8,973 nt of DNA from Solirubrobacterales bacterium (GTDB taxonomy: Bacteria; Actinomycetota; Thermoleophilia; Solirubrobacterales; Solirubrobacteraceae), in the NCBI GenBank assembly GCA_015655225.1, contig JAATFK010000383.1, positions 1 to 8,973 on the forward strand, read 5' to 3'. This document shows, in pieces, positions 1-6,223 of this stretch. The position numbers and the translations under genes were made by a program. Numbering within the stretch: position 1 is the first letter of the stretch; every line of letters begins with the position of its first letter. Below the pieces are notes generated by a model, which was not told where the DNA came from, made no database searches, and saw only the letters and a program-made list of their open reading frames with translations.

Positions 1-432
1 CGCCGAGTCGGTCGAGGGGAACGAGTAGCCGCCGGCGAAGACGAGCGAGCCGTGCGGTCGCGGGCGCCGCTCGTGCGCCTTCGCGAGGTGGGCGAGCAGC
101 AGGCAGAGCGGCGGCCCGGCGATGACGACGACCGCCGGCAGCCAGGCGCGGTGGCGGATGAGGGCGACGAGCGTCGCGAGCGTGGCGACGACGAGCAGCA
201 GCGGCGCGATCACTTCGAGCGCGTGGGCGATGTGCGCAAGCCCGTCCCCGCGCGAGCCGCCGAGCACGCGGAACCCGGCCCGGTCGATCCCGCCGACGCG
301 ATGCGCGCTCAGCAGCCGGAACATCGCGACGAGCACGAGTACCGCCGCGACCAGGGCGCTCGAGAGCAGGACGACGACCCCGCGGGAGGGCGCGCGGCGC
401 GCCGCCAGCTCGTCGTCTCGATCGCCGGCCAT
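1..432 (-). CDS. PAP2-superfamily membrane phosphatase, N-terminal part (cut by window edge)
   Basis: The leftward frame opens at ATG 432 and is still open at base 1, giving the first 144 residues. About three hydrophobic segments are visible (roughly residues 18-38, 73-93 and 97-117). They are followed by KAHERRPRP at 118-126, which fits the first PAP2 signature K-x6-RP. Residues 138-144 read FPSTDSA, at the place of the second signature PSGH. PAP2 enzymes are membrane-bound phosphatases acting on lipid or isoprenoid phosphates such as phosphatidic acid or undecaprenyl pyrophosphate; the substrate here cannot be told. The Gly-His pair of PSGH is Thr-Asp, so the usual second-motif His is missing. 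The third motif (SRx5HxxxD) would lie outside the window. The gene sits 62 bp downstream of the small secreted-protein gene on the same strand and may share its transcript. The start is the first ATG before the first membrane segment; no strong ribosome site precedes it. Confidence 0.75.
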   Translation of the reverse strand, partial: MAGDRDDELAARRAPSRGVVVLLSSALVAAVLVLVAMFRLLSAHRVGGIDRAGFRVLGGSRGDGLAHIAHALEVIAPLLLVVATLATLVALIRHRAWLPAVVVIAGPPLCLLLAHLAKAHERRPRPHGSLVFAGGYSFPSTDSA

Positions 433-450
433 GGGCGCGACCCTAGCCGA

Positions 451-484
451 GGCCGGGCGCCGCGCCCCGGCCCCGGCGCCGGCC
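451..484 (-). repeat. GC-rich inverted repeat between two leftward genes
   Basis: GGCCGGGCGCC at 451-461 can pair with GGCGCCGGCC at 475-484, giving ten pairs with one bulged base and a 13-nt loop. It lies just after the stop of the secreted-protein gene and before the PAP2 start. No T-run follows it on the minus strand, so it is a weak candidate for termination or attenuation. In DNA this rich in GC it could be chance. Confidence 0.3.
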
Positions 485-494
485 CGACCGAGCG

Positions 495-761
495 CTAGAG
501 CCGAACCAGGTGGTAGCGGCCGTTGCGGTCGCGCTTGGAGCAGGAGTAGCCGTGGCGCTCGTAGTCGCGCTGGTGGGCGCGGGCACAGAACTCGCCGGCG
601 GCGATGCATCTCCGCTGCCCGCCGATCGTCGCGTACGTGCACGCGATGTGGGCCTGCGGGGAGGCCGGGGTCGCGCTCGCGGGGATCGCCTGGGCGACGG
701 GCACGACGAGCGCGCCGGCGGCGAGCAGCATGCCGAGGGTGCGCCGGGTGCGGCGGGTCAT
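495..761 (-). CDS. Small secreted four-cysteine protein
   Basis: This is an 88-residue protein with a clear Sec signal peptide: TRRTRR at the N terminus, a hydrophobic core at about 10-26, and a plausible cleavage after ASA at residue 30. The mature part is about 58 residues with cysteines at 41, 52, 59 and 74, which could form two disulfides. It carries the stretch IGGQRRCIAAGEFC followed by QRDYERHGYSC and ends in GRYHLVRL. I recall similar short secreted Cys domains (GG-x-x-C, AGxFC, GYxC, GRYHL) from actinobacteria, often at protein C termini, but no function is known to me. The start at 761 is preferred over an ATG at 797: GGAAGG lies 6 bases upstream and the signal peptide then begins properly. 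An inverted repeat at 802-821 lies in its upstream region. Function unknown. Confidence 0.75.
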   Translation of the reverse strand: MTRRTRRTLGMLLAAGALVVPVAQAIPASATPASPQAHIACTYATIGGQRRCIAAGEFCARAHQRDYERHGYSCSKRDRNGRYHLVRL

Positions 762-780
762 GACGGGCCTTCCATGTGAG

Positions 781-795
781 GCGGGCCACGCCCGC
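781..795 (-). repeat. Short hairpin upstream of the secreted-protein gene
   Basis: GCGGGC at 781-786 and GCCCGC at 790-795 are perfect complements around a 3-nt loop, 19 bases upstream of the start at 761. It could fold in the mRNA leader. No T-run follows, so it does not look like a terminator. It may be chance in GC-rich DNA. Confidence 0.25.
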
Positions 796-801
796 ATTGC
801 G

Positions 802-821
802 CAGAAACCTAGATGTTTCTG
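802..821. promoter_or_regulatory. AT-rich inverted repeat, possible operator or promoter element
   Basis: CAGAAACCTAGATGTTTCTG has perfect 7-bp arms (802-808 and 815-821) around 6 bp. It stands out as an AT-rich island in the gap between the TetR stop (857) and the secreted-protein start (761). On the minus strand TGTGAC directly abuts the left arm. No T-run follows, so a terminator is unlikely; an operator in the promoter of the secreted-protein gene fits better. No assignment to a specific regulator is possible. Confidence 0.4.
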
Positions 822-856
822 TCACATTCGGCGCCAGTGACGCCGGTCGCGGTCGG

Positions 857-1483
857 CTAGCGCGGCGCGTCGAGCGGCGGGCGGCCCGGCAGCTCGGAGC
901 TGCCGGGGGCGCGGAGGCCGTCGAGCAGGATCGCGACGGTCCGCTCCCACTGCTCTGGGCGCGCGGAGACGCCGAGGTTCTCGCTCGCGTCGACCGCCGC
1001 GCGCGACAGCAGCACGACGTCTCTCCACGAGACGTCGTCGCGCACCACGCCCGCCTGCTGCGCGCGCTCCGTGATCCGCTTGGTCGCCCGCAGGACCTGC
1101 CGGTTGGTCTTCACGAACGGTCCGTCGGGACGGTCGTGCGACGCGGTCAGCTGCGCCAGCCCGAGGCTCTCGAGCTGGGCCCGCCCGAGCGCCGTCAGGA
1201 ACGCCGCGAAGCCCTCCCACGGGTCGTCGTCGCGCTGCGCCTGCTCGCCCGCCTCGATCAGCTCCTCGACGAGGCTGAGGAGCACGCCCTCGACCAGCGC
1301 GTCCTTCGTGCCGAAGCGCCGGTAGAGCGTGCCGACGCCGACGCCGGCGTGCGTTGCGATGTCGAGCGCGGAGACGGCCAGGCCCTTCTCGGCGATCGCC
1401 GCGGTCGCGGCCTCGATCAGCCTGCGGCGGTTGCGTTGGGAGTCGACGCGCTCGGACGGTGGGGTGGACGCGGAGTCGGCCAT
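857..1483 (-). CDS. TetR/AcrR-family transcriptional regulator
   Basis: This 208-residue protein has the usual length of the family. Residues about 16-62 form the TetR DNA-binding domain: RRRLIEAATAAIAEKG, then a helix-turn-helix with the hallmark GVGVGTLYRRFGTKDAL at about 48-64. The remainder is the ligand-binding and dimerisation domain. Its DPWEGFAAFLTALGRAQLESLGLAQL stretch (split here: DPWEGFAAFLTA then LGRAQLESLGLAQL) resembles the SbtR-like C-terminal group. It is divergent from the Gal80-like oxidoreductase, with a 20-bp palindrome between them, the classic layout of a repressor controlling itself and its neighbour. A candidate -10 (TAGGAT, minus strand, 1496-1491) ends only 7 bases before the ATG, so the mRNA may be leaderless. 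The ligand is unknown. Confidence 0.9.
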   Translation of the reverse strand: MADSASTPPSERVDSQRNRRRLIEAATAAIAEKGLAVSALDIATHAGVGVGTLYRRFGTKDALVEGVLLSLVEELIEAGEQAQRDDDPWEGFAAFLTALGRAQLESLGLAQLTASHDRPDGPFVKTNRQVLRATKRITERAQQAGVVRDDVSWRDVVLLSRAAVDASENLGVSARPEQWERTVAILLDGLRAPGSSELPGRPPLDAPR

Positions 1484-1490
1484 GCGTCAG

Positions 1491-1520
1491 ATCCTATCCG
1501 TCCGGAACACGATCGTCCGA
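1491..1520 (-). promoter_or_regulatory. Candidate promoter of the TetR gene, possibly leaderless
   Basis: On the minus strand TCGGAC (1520-1515) lies 18 bp before TAGGAT (1496-1491). TAGGAT ends 7 bases before the ATG at 1483, so transcription would begin at or next to the start codon. The -35 overlaps the left arm of the palindrome, which fits autorepression. Both boxes are only partial matches to consensus. Confidence 0.4.
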
Positions 1521-1530
1521 ACGGACGATC
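1511..1530. promoter_or_regulatory. Palindromic operator, probably of the divergent TetR protein
   Basis: GATCGTCCGAACGGACGATC is a perfect 9-bp inverted repeat around AA. Further CGTCCG half-sites lie on either side, at 1499-1504 and 1533-1538, each followed within two bases by A, as in the palindrome. Size and position between the divergent starts at 1483 and 1594 fit a TetR-family operator able to block both promoters. The binding protein is inferred from position. Confidence 0.75.
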
Positions 1531-1553
1531 ATCGTCCGATTAGCTGCTACGGT
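1524..1553 (+). promoter_or_regulatory. Candidate promoter of the Gal80-like oxidoreductase
   Basis: TACGGT at 1548-1553 is the same -10 hexamer seen before the dehydrogenase and permease genes. Eighteen bp upstream lies GACGAT (1524-1529), a poor -35 that falls inside the right arm of the palindrome. The weak -35 and its overlap with the operator suggest repressor control. The 17-bp motif found 8 bp after the other -10 boxes is absent here. Confidence 0.35.
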
Positions 1554-1593
1554 TGCGCTCCGCTGGGCCAACACCGACCGAGGGAACGAAGCG

Positions 1594-2712
1594 ATGACCA
1601 AGCATCAGGAGCCGATCGGCGTCGGGATCGTGGGAGCCAGCCCGGGACAGGGGTGGGCGACCCTGGCGCACGTCCCGGCGCTCCAAGCGCTGCCGGAATA
1701 TGCGCTGCGAGCCGTCGCCACGAGCCGGGCGTCCTCGGCCGCCGCCGCGTCCGAGCTGCTCGGCGTGCCCGGCTACGGCGACTACCGCGAGCTGATCGAG
1801 CAGCCGGACGTCGACCTCGTCGTCGTCTCGGTCCGCGTGCCGTCGCACCACGAGATCGTCTCCACCGCGCTGGCGGCAGGGAAGCTGGTCTACAGCGAAT
1901 GGCCGCTCGGCAACGGCCTTCTGGAGGCAGCCGACCTGGCCGAGCGCGCCGAGGCCGCCGGCGTGCGCACCGTCGTCGGCCTCCAGGGCCGCTTCGCGCC
2001 GGCGATCGAGCGGGCGCGTGCTCTCGTCGCCGAGGGCTACGTCGGCGAGCTGCTGAGCACGACGCTCGTCGGCTCGGGGATGTCGTGGGGCGGTGAGACC
2101 GTGCCGGGCGCCGCCTACCTCTTCGACGTCGCGAACGGGGCGACGACGCTCACTGTCACCGCCATGCATGCGCTCGACGCCCTCGTGCACGTGCTCGGGC
2201 CGGTCGCCAGCGTCGCCGCCGAGCTGTCGGTCGGTCGCCAGACGGTCGCGGTCGCCGGCGAGTCGGAGCCGCTGACCGTCACCGCGCCCGATCAGGTCGC
2301 GATCCTCCCGCGGCTGGCCGGCGGCGCTCCCGCGACCCTCCACGTCCGTGGCGGCGCCTCGCGCGGCGACAACTTCCGCTGGGAGATCAACGGCACCGCC
2401 GGCGACCTCGTCCTGACCGCCGAGCACGGCAACCTCCAGACGGCCGACCTGCGACTCGCGGCCGGGCGCGGCGACGAGCCGGCGACAGGAGAGCTGGCGC
2501 TCGCGGTCGACCCGACGCTCGGCGTCGCGAGCGGACCGCCTCAGAACGTCGCGCTCCTCTACCGCCAGCTCGCCCGCGACCTGCGCGAGGGCACGCGCGT
2601 CGTGCCCGACTTCGCCGACGCGCTCGCCCACCACCGCCTCGCCGACGCGATCGAGCGCTCAGCGCGCAGCGGGCAGCGGGTCCGGGTCGACGGCGATTTC
2701 GTGGCCGCGTAG
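1594..2712 (+). CDS. Gfo/Idh/MocA-family oxidoreductase, Gal80-like
   Basis: The protein has 372 residues, usual for the family. An N-terminal Rossmann fold carries IGVGIVGASPGQGWA (8-22), where NAD(P) would bind. The fold extends to about 125 and is followed by the alpha/beta C-terminal domain. The opening GWATLAHVPALQALPEY and the EWPLG at 102-106 resemble the Gal80 branch rather than typical dehydrogenases, which have EKP with a lysine near the active site. H192 and D195 (MHALDAL) occupy the place of the family's usual catalytic His/Asp region. It may oxidise or reduce a sugar or related polyol, or it may be a catalytically weak NAD-dependent sensor like yeast Gal80. The ATG at 1594 is chosen because AGGGA lies 8 bases upstream and the Rossmann motif begins soon after; the frame is open further upstream through the operator, which cannot be coding. 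It is likely controlled by the divergent TetR protein. Confidence 0.85.
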   Translation: MTKHQEPIGVGIVGASPGQGWATLAHVPALQALPEYALRAVATSRASSAAAASELLGVPGYGDYRELIEQPDVDLVVVSVRVPSHHEIVSTALAAGKLVYSEWPLGNGLLEAADLAERAEAAGVRTVVGLQGRFAPAIERARALVAEGYVGELLSTTLVGSGMSWGGETVPGAAYLFDVANGATTLTVTAMHALDALVHVLGPVASVAAELSVGRQTVAVAGESEPLTVTAPDQVAILPRLAGGAPATLHVRGGASRGDNFRWEINGTAGDLVLTAEHGNLQTADLRLAAGRGDEPATGELALAVDPTLGVASGPPQNVALLYRQLARDLREGTRVVPDFADALAHHRLADAIERSARSGQRVRVDGDFVAA

Positions 2713-2714
2713 GG

Positions 2715-3668
2715 CTACCCTGCCTCCCACGTCATCGCGATCGCGGTGACGCGCTTCTCGCCAGGCGCGAGCGTTCGCGCCACGCCGGCGGCCACCGCGT
2801 CCGCCGCCGAGCGGCCGGGGGCCGTCGAGAACTCGAGCGCGAACGTGTCGCCGGCGCCCCAGAGCGGCACCGGCTCGGGCGGCCCGAGGTCCTGCCACAG
2901 CAGGACGTAGGGGAACTGCTCGGCGTCGTACTCGATCCGCAGCCTCCGTCCGACGCTCGGCGCGCCGACCCGGATGACTCCCTCGGGGACCGTCAGGCAC
3001 GCGTGGTCGACGCGTCCGTCGCGCTCGCGCGGCACGGTCGCGAGGTCTTCGACGCCGCCGTCGCGGCGCGGCGCCAGCGGCCAGTCGAACCCCTCGCCGG
3101 CCTTCAGCACAGCCGCGGCGGGGTCGTGCGGCGGCGCCGGCACCTCGGCCGCCGACGGCGTCAGCTCGATCCGTCCGCCGGCGAAGGTCTCGCGCGCGAG
3201 ACACGGATGGTGGCCCCACGCGTAGGGCACGGGCAGCGCGCAGCGGTTCGCGATCCGCTCCTCCACGTGCAGCGTCGCGCCGTCGAGCGCCACCGTCCGC
3301 TCGATCTCCAGCGGCCGCCGCAGCGTCCGCACGCGGGCCCGCACGCGATCGCCGGCGACGTCGAGCACGTCCCACGGCAGCCGCACGACCTCGCCGTGCA
3401 GGAACGACGCCGGGTCGTCGGCGAGCGGGTAGCCGACGTCCGGGAACATCGTGAACCAGCCGCCCGTGAAGAGGTCGAGGAACGTCGCGACCGACGCCTC
3501 GCCGGCGCCGCCGAGCGACCGCGCCGCCGCCGCCGGCTCGTGCGCCGGGCGGCGCCAGAGCGTCTCGGCGCCGCTCGCGCGGTCGACGAGCGAGTCGATC
3601 GCGAACCCGCGCGCCGGGTCGCAGACGACCCGCAGCTCGTCGTTCGCCAGGGTGACGGGGTCGCTCAC
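2715..3668 (-). CDS. Aldose-1-epimerase (mutarotase)-like protein
   Basis: The 317-residue protein looks like a galactose-mutarotase-fold enzyme. Such enzymes interconvert the alpha and beta anomers of aldoses in the cytoplasm. Family-like landmarks appear in order: an N-terminal strand region, GGWFTMFPDVG at 69-79 (compare GGWxxLFP), HGEV at 91-94, AWGHHPCLA at 150-158 with a candidate catalytic His at 153 or 154, and E279 in DTFALEFST near the C terminus as a candidate catalytic Glu. No signal peptide is present. The sequence is divergent, so another activity on a related sugar is possible. The start is GTG (3668-3666), overlapping the stop of the upstream regulator gene as GTGA, so translation is probably coupled. 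It is the last gene of the operon and converges on the oxidoreductase with a 2-bp gap; no terminator is visible there. Confidence 0.75.
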   Translation of the reverse strand: MSDPVTLANDELRVVCDPARGFAIDSLVDRASGAETLWRRPAHEPAAAARSLGGAGEASVATFLDLFTGGWFTMFPDVGYPLADDPASFLHGEVVRLPWDVLDVAGDRVRARVRTLRRPLEIERTVALDGATLHVEERIANRCALPVPYAWGHHPCLARETFAGGRIELTPSAAEVPAPPHDPAAAVLKAGEGFDWPLAPRRDGGVEDLATVPRERDGRVDHACLTVPEGVIRVGAPSVGRRLRIEYDAEQFPYVLLWQDLGPPEPVPLWGAGDTFALEFSTAPGRSAADAVAAGVARTLAPGEKRVTAIAMTWEAG

Positions 3669-4390
3669 GGCGCGCTCTCGCGCGCGGCGAACATCGACGT
3701 CGTGACCTCGAACTGCGTCGCCAGCAGCGCGACCGCGCGGGGCGCGTCGGCGGCCGCGATCGCCTCGACGAGCGGCCGGTGCGCGGCGAGGATGCGGGCG
3801 AAGTTGCGCTCCGGGTCGCGCTCCCCGAGGCGCCGGTTGCCGATCGTGATGACGGTGTGGATCACCGGCGCGAGCGCGAGCCAGGCCTGCAGCAGGAAGC
3901 GGCTTCCGGCCAGCTCCACGAGGCTGCGGTGGAACGCGAGGTCGAGGTCGACCAGCCGTCGCGTCGAGGCGCCCTCGTCCTCGATCGCCGCGAACGCCGC
4001 CTGCACTGGCCGCGGGTCGGCGGCAAGGCGGATGCCGCGCTCGATCGCTCCCGTCTCCAGCTCCAGCCGCACGCTCGTGAGGTCGTCCAGGTCCCCGGGG
4101 CCGAAGCCGACGACGACCGTCCGGCCGTTGCGCAGCGTCCGCACGAGCCCCTCGCCCTCCAGCACTCCGAGCGCGTTGCGGACCGGCCCGCGGCTGACCT
4201 CCAGCTGCTCCGCGAGCCGCAGCTCGACGAGCCCCGCGCCCGGCGCCAGCCGTCCCTCGACGATCGCCTCGCGCAGCAGCCCGGCGACCCAGCCGGTGTG
4301 CATGCTGCGGTCGAGCTTCGTCGCGTGCTGGCCCGTCGGGCCGCCGCTTCCGGCGCGCCGTTCGAGGCCGGGTATCGGACCGTCGCTCAT
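3665..4390 (-). CDS. GntR-family regulator with FCD ligand-binding domain
   Basis: This 241-residue protein has a winged helix-turn-helix at about 34-94 (LREAIVEGRLAPG, then LAEQLEVSRGPVRNAL, then LEGEGLVRTLRNGRTVVV), typical of the FadR subfamily. An all-helical FCD domain follows to the end. FCD proteins usually bind small carboxylates, often through a metal held by Asp and His residues. D150 and H154 (DLAFH) and H204 (AAHRPLVEAI) are in place, but the later position where I expect another His appears to be Gln (Q226), so metal binding may be altered. The ATG at 4390 overlaps the upstream stop as ATGA. The start at Met30 is less likely because it would lose that coupling. The protein probably controls its own operon and perhaps the neighbouring dehydrogenase and transporter; a sugar acid is a plausible effector. 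Confidence 0.88.
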   Translation of the reverse strand: MSDGPIPGLERRAGSGGPTGQHATKLDRSMHTGWVAGLLREAIVEGRLAPGAGLVELRLAEQLEVSRGPVRNALGVLEGEGLVRTLRNGRTVVVGFGPGDLDDLTSVRLELETGAIERGIRLAADPRPVQAAFAAIEDEGASTRRLVDLDLAFHRSLVELAGSRFLLQAWLALAPVIHTVITIGNRRLGERDPERNFARILAAHRPLVEAIAAADAPRAVALLATQFEVTTSMFAARESAP

Positions 4391-5199
4391 GCGGTGAGCG
4401 CCACCGACGGCGTCACCGCGATCCGCTCGCCCAGCTCCAGCACGCGCGCCGGCGGCCCGCCGAGCCGGACGCAGGTCTCCACGAACAGTCGGGGGTCGAG
4501 CGTCGGCGCGCCGGGGCCATGGTCGCCCGGCCGCGCGCCGTAGCCCTCCGGCGCCCACATCCCGTAATGACAGGGGATCGCGACGCCCAGCTCCAGCTGG
4601 GACGCCATCAGCGCGGCCTCGTGACCGCTCATGCAGCCGCCGCTGCCGTTGCTGACGAAGACGCCGACGTCGAACGGCCCCAGCTCGCGCACCGTCAGGC
4701 AGCGGGCGTCGTACTCGGTGTCGCCGCTGTGCAGCAGCCGCACGTCGCCGGTCTCGACCACGAGGCCGATCGCGTCCTCGGTCAGGAAGCCGGCGACCTC
4801 GTGGCGGGCGAACGTCCCGTGGAAGGTGAACGGGCCGACCGTCGTCATCTCGCCGCGCTCGAGCGTGACGATCTGCTCCCGCGCGACGCCGCGGCCCAGC
4901 AGCCGCGCGACGATGCTCGACGGGCCGACGAACGTCGTCGCGGGATGGGCTCTGGCGAGCGCCTCGCAGGTCGGCAGGTCGAGGTGGTCGTGGTGCCAGT
5001 GGGTGATCGCGACGACCGTCGCGCGGGTGCTTGCGGGATCGAGGACGACCGGCGCGATCCGTGGCGTGCCGAGCTCCTCCAGCACGTACTCCGACAGGTA
5101 GGGGTCGATCAGGCAGAGCTGGCCGTCGGCCGCCTCCAGCGCGTAGCCGGCCTGGCCCAGCCAGGTGAGGGCGACCTCGCGCCCGCTGCTCGTGTCCAT
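4387..5199 (-). CDS. UlaG-like metallo-beta-lactamase-fold hydrolase
   Basis: The protein has 270 residues and a metallo-beta-lactamase fold. The metal-binding signature THWHHDHLD is at 66-74 (H67, H69, D71, H72). GDTEYD with D160 supplies a bridging ligand and PCHYGMW with H211 the last His; H133 and H193 are further candidates. The opening LTWLGQAGYALEAADGQLCLIDPYLS matches the UlaG-like branch (split: LTWLGQAGYALE, then QLCLIDPYLS). E. coli UlaG opens L-ascorbate-6-phosphate lactone, so a sugar-lactone hydrolase is a good guess, not proven. No signal peptide is seen, so it should be cytoplasmic. The ATG at 5199 is chosen over an upstream ATG at 5271: GGAGG lies 7 bases before it, and the longer version would extend through the promoter. 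It is first in a coupled operon with the GntR regulator and the mutarotase-like gene. Confidence 0.85.
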   Translation of the reverse strand: MDTSSGREVALTWLGQAGYALEAADGQLCLIDPYLSEYVLEELGTPRIAPVVLDPASTRATVVAITHWHHDHLDLPTCEALARAHPATTFVGPSSIVARLLGRGVAREQIVTLERGEMTTVGPFTFHGTFARHEVAGFLTEDAIGLVVETGDVRLLHSGDTEYDARCLTVRELGPFDVGVFVSNGSGGCMSGHEAALMASQLELGVAIPCHYGMWAPEGYGARPGDHGPGAPTLDPRLFVETCVRLGGPPARVLELGERIAVTPSVALTA

Positions 5200-5216
5200 C
5201 CCGTCGCCTCCAAGAC

Positions 5217-5233
5217 TGCAAACAGTTTCCAAA
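5217..5233 (-). promoter_or_regulatory. Operator-like box 1 (hydrolase operon)
   Basis: On the minus strand TTTGGAAACTGTTTGCA begins 8 bp after the -10. Inside it TGGAAAC and GTTTGCA form a 7-bp inverted repeat with one mismatch around a single T. It shares T, T, G, A, C, G and C at the same seven aligned positions with the boxes at 5332 and 6232. Lying at about +1 to +18, it would let a bound protein block transcription. Confidence 0.55.
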
Positions 5234-5241
5234 GTGGGAGG

Positions 5242-5271
5242 AACATAGTGGCGACCGCGCGGCGGCGTCAA
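5242..5271 (-). promoter_or_regulatory. Promoter of the hydrolase-GntR-mutarotase operon
   Basis: On the minus strand TTGACG (5271-5266) is separated by 18 bp from TATGTT (5247-5242). Both are good matches to housekeeping sigma boxes. The leader to the ATG at 5199 is about 35 bases and ends in a strong GGAGG site. Confidence 0.65.
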
Positions 5272-5293
5272 GCGTCAGCGCATCGCGCCCCCC

Positions 5294-5323
5294 TTGACGC
5301 GCCACCCACGATCGCTCTACGGT
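5294..5323 (+). promoter_or_regulatory. Promoter of the short-chain dehydrogenase gene
   Basis: TTGACG (5294-5299), an 18-bp spacer and TACGGT (5318-5323) form a sigma70-like promoter. It is divergent from the hydrolase promoter, with 22 bp between the two -35 boxes. The leader to the GTG at 5375 is about 45 bases. Confidence 0.65.
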
Positions 5324-5331
5324 GCCCGCCG

Positions 5332-5348
5332 ATTGTCAACAGAAAACG
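5332..5348 (+). promoter_or_regulatory. Operator-like box 2 (dehydrogenase)
   Basis: ATTGTCAACAGAAAACG begins 8 bp after the -10. It matches the permease box at 10 of 17 positions, including ATTGT, the central AC and G, and the final CG. Its dyad symmetry is weaker than in the other two boxes. Confidence 0.5.
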
Positions 5349-5374
5349 ATCTGCAGACGAGGGGAGCATCTGGC

Positions 5375-6142
5375 GTGCAGTCAGGACAACGGGTCGCGCT
5401 CGTGACCGGCGCCGCGTCCGGCATCGGCCGCGCGGCCGCGCTGCGGCTTGCGGCCGCGGGCGACGCCGTCCTCCTCGCCGACCGCGACGAGCAGGGGCTC
5501 GATGCGGTCGCCGACGAGATCCGCACCGCCGGCGGCGTGGCCGAGGCCGCCCCGGCCGACGTCGCGTCGAGCAGCGACTGCGCGAAAGCGGTCGCGGCCG
5601 CCGCGGACCTCGGGCCGCTGCGCGCCGTCGTCCACGTCGCCGGCGTGACGGCGGCCCCGGACTCCGTCGAGACGATCTCCGACCACGACCTCGAGCGCGT
5701 CCTCGCCGTCAACGTGGGCGCGATCTTCCGCCTCGGGCGCCACGCGATCCCGCTGCTGCGCGCGGCGGGCGGCGGCGTGATCGTCACGACCTCCTCGGTC
5801 CACGCCTTCGCGACGATGACGGACAACGCCGCCTACGCCGCCTCGAAGGGCGCGATCGTCGCGCTGACGCGGCAGCTCGCGCTCGACCTGGCGCCGGACC
5901 GGATCCGCGCCGTCTGCGTCGCGCCCGGCTCGGTCGACACCCCCATGACCCGCCACGAGCTGCGGCGGCGCTGGCTCTCGGCAGAGGACGCCGGCTTCAC
6001 GACGGAGCCTGGCGCGATCGGTCGCGTCGCCGCCGCCGACGAGATCGCGGCGGTGATCGCGTGGGCCGCCTCGGAGGAGGCGAGCGTCGTGAACGGCACG
6101 ACGATCGTCGCCGACGCCGGCCTCCTGGCGCGGCTCGTGTAG
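5375..6142 (+). CDS. Short-chain dehydrogenase/reductase (SDR)
   Basis: This 255-residue cytoplasmic enzyme is a classical SDR. The cofactor motif TGAASGIG is at 11-18, and D36 at the end of the second strand (LLADRD) favours NAD(H) over NADP(H). HVAG at 87-90 stands in for NNAG. N113, S141, Y154 and K158 (YAASK) form the catalytic set, followed by APGSVDTPM at 183-191. Members of this group oxidise many alcohols, including sugars such as fucose, arabinose or galactose at C1, and the transporter and mutarotase context makes a sugar or sugar-derivative substrate likely. The substrate cannot be read from sequence. The GTG at 5375 is chosen because GAGGGGAG lies 8 bases upstream; the frame is open further upstream but would run through the promoter. 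It has its own promoter, and no terminator is visible before the permease promoter. Confidence 0.9.
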   Translation: MQSGQRVALVTGAASGIGRAAALRLAAAGDAVLLADRDEQGLDAVADEIRTAGGVAEAAPADVASSSDCAKAVAAAADLGPLRAVVHVAGVTAAPDSVETISDHDLERVLAVNVGAIFRLGRHAIPLLRAAGGGVIVTTSSVHAFATMTDNAAYAASKGAIVALTRQLALDLAPDRIRAVCVAPGSVDTPMTRHELRRRWLSAEDAGFTTEPGAIGRVAAADEIAAVIAWAASEEASVVNGTTIVADAGLLARLV

Positions 6143-6193
6143 TGCCGAAACGCCAGGCGCCACGGGCCATCGCGAACCAAGACGACGTTCTGC

Positions 6194-6223
6194 TTGACAC
6201 GGCCCCAAGCGGCTGTATACGGT
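6194..6223 (+). promoter_or_regulatory. Promoter of the sugar ABC transporter operon
   Basis: TTGACA (6194-6199) is a perfect -35. After 18 bp comes TACGGT (6218-6223), within the longer TATACGGT. This is the best promoter in the window and has the same spacing and -10 as the dehydrogenase promoter. The leader to the permease start is about 68 bases. Confidence 0.7.

Noticed and set aside
1554..1578. A fourth copy of the shared 17-bp box downstream of the TACGGT at 1548
   Set aside because: The sequence 8 bp after this -10 does not match the motif and the -35 is not of the TTGAC type; this promoter appears to be under TetR control instead.
1540..2634. Long open frame on the minus strand opposite the Gal80-like oxidoreductase
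   Set aside because: Its translation is Arg/Asp/Glu/Gly-rich low-complexity sequence with no recognisable family, as expected from the antisense of GC-rich coding DNA. The plus-strand gene has clear motifs and a ribosome site.
3003..4397. 464-codon open frame on the plus strand opposite the mutarotase-like and GntR genes
   Set aside because: Low-complexity Arg/Ser/Pro translation, antisense to two translationally coupled genes with clear domains.
5200..5271. N-terminal extension of the UlaG-like hydrolase to an ATG at 5271
   Set aside because: It would translate through the -35/-10 and the operator-like box, lacks a good ribosome site, and the ATG at 5199 has GGAGG at ideal spacing.
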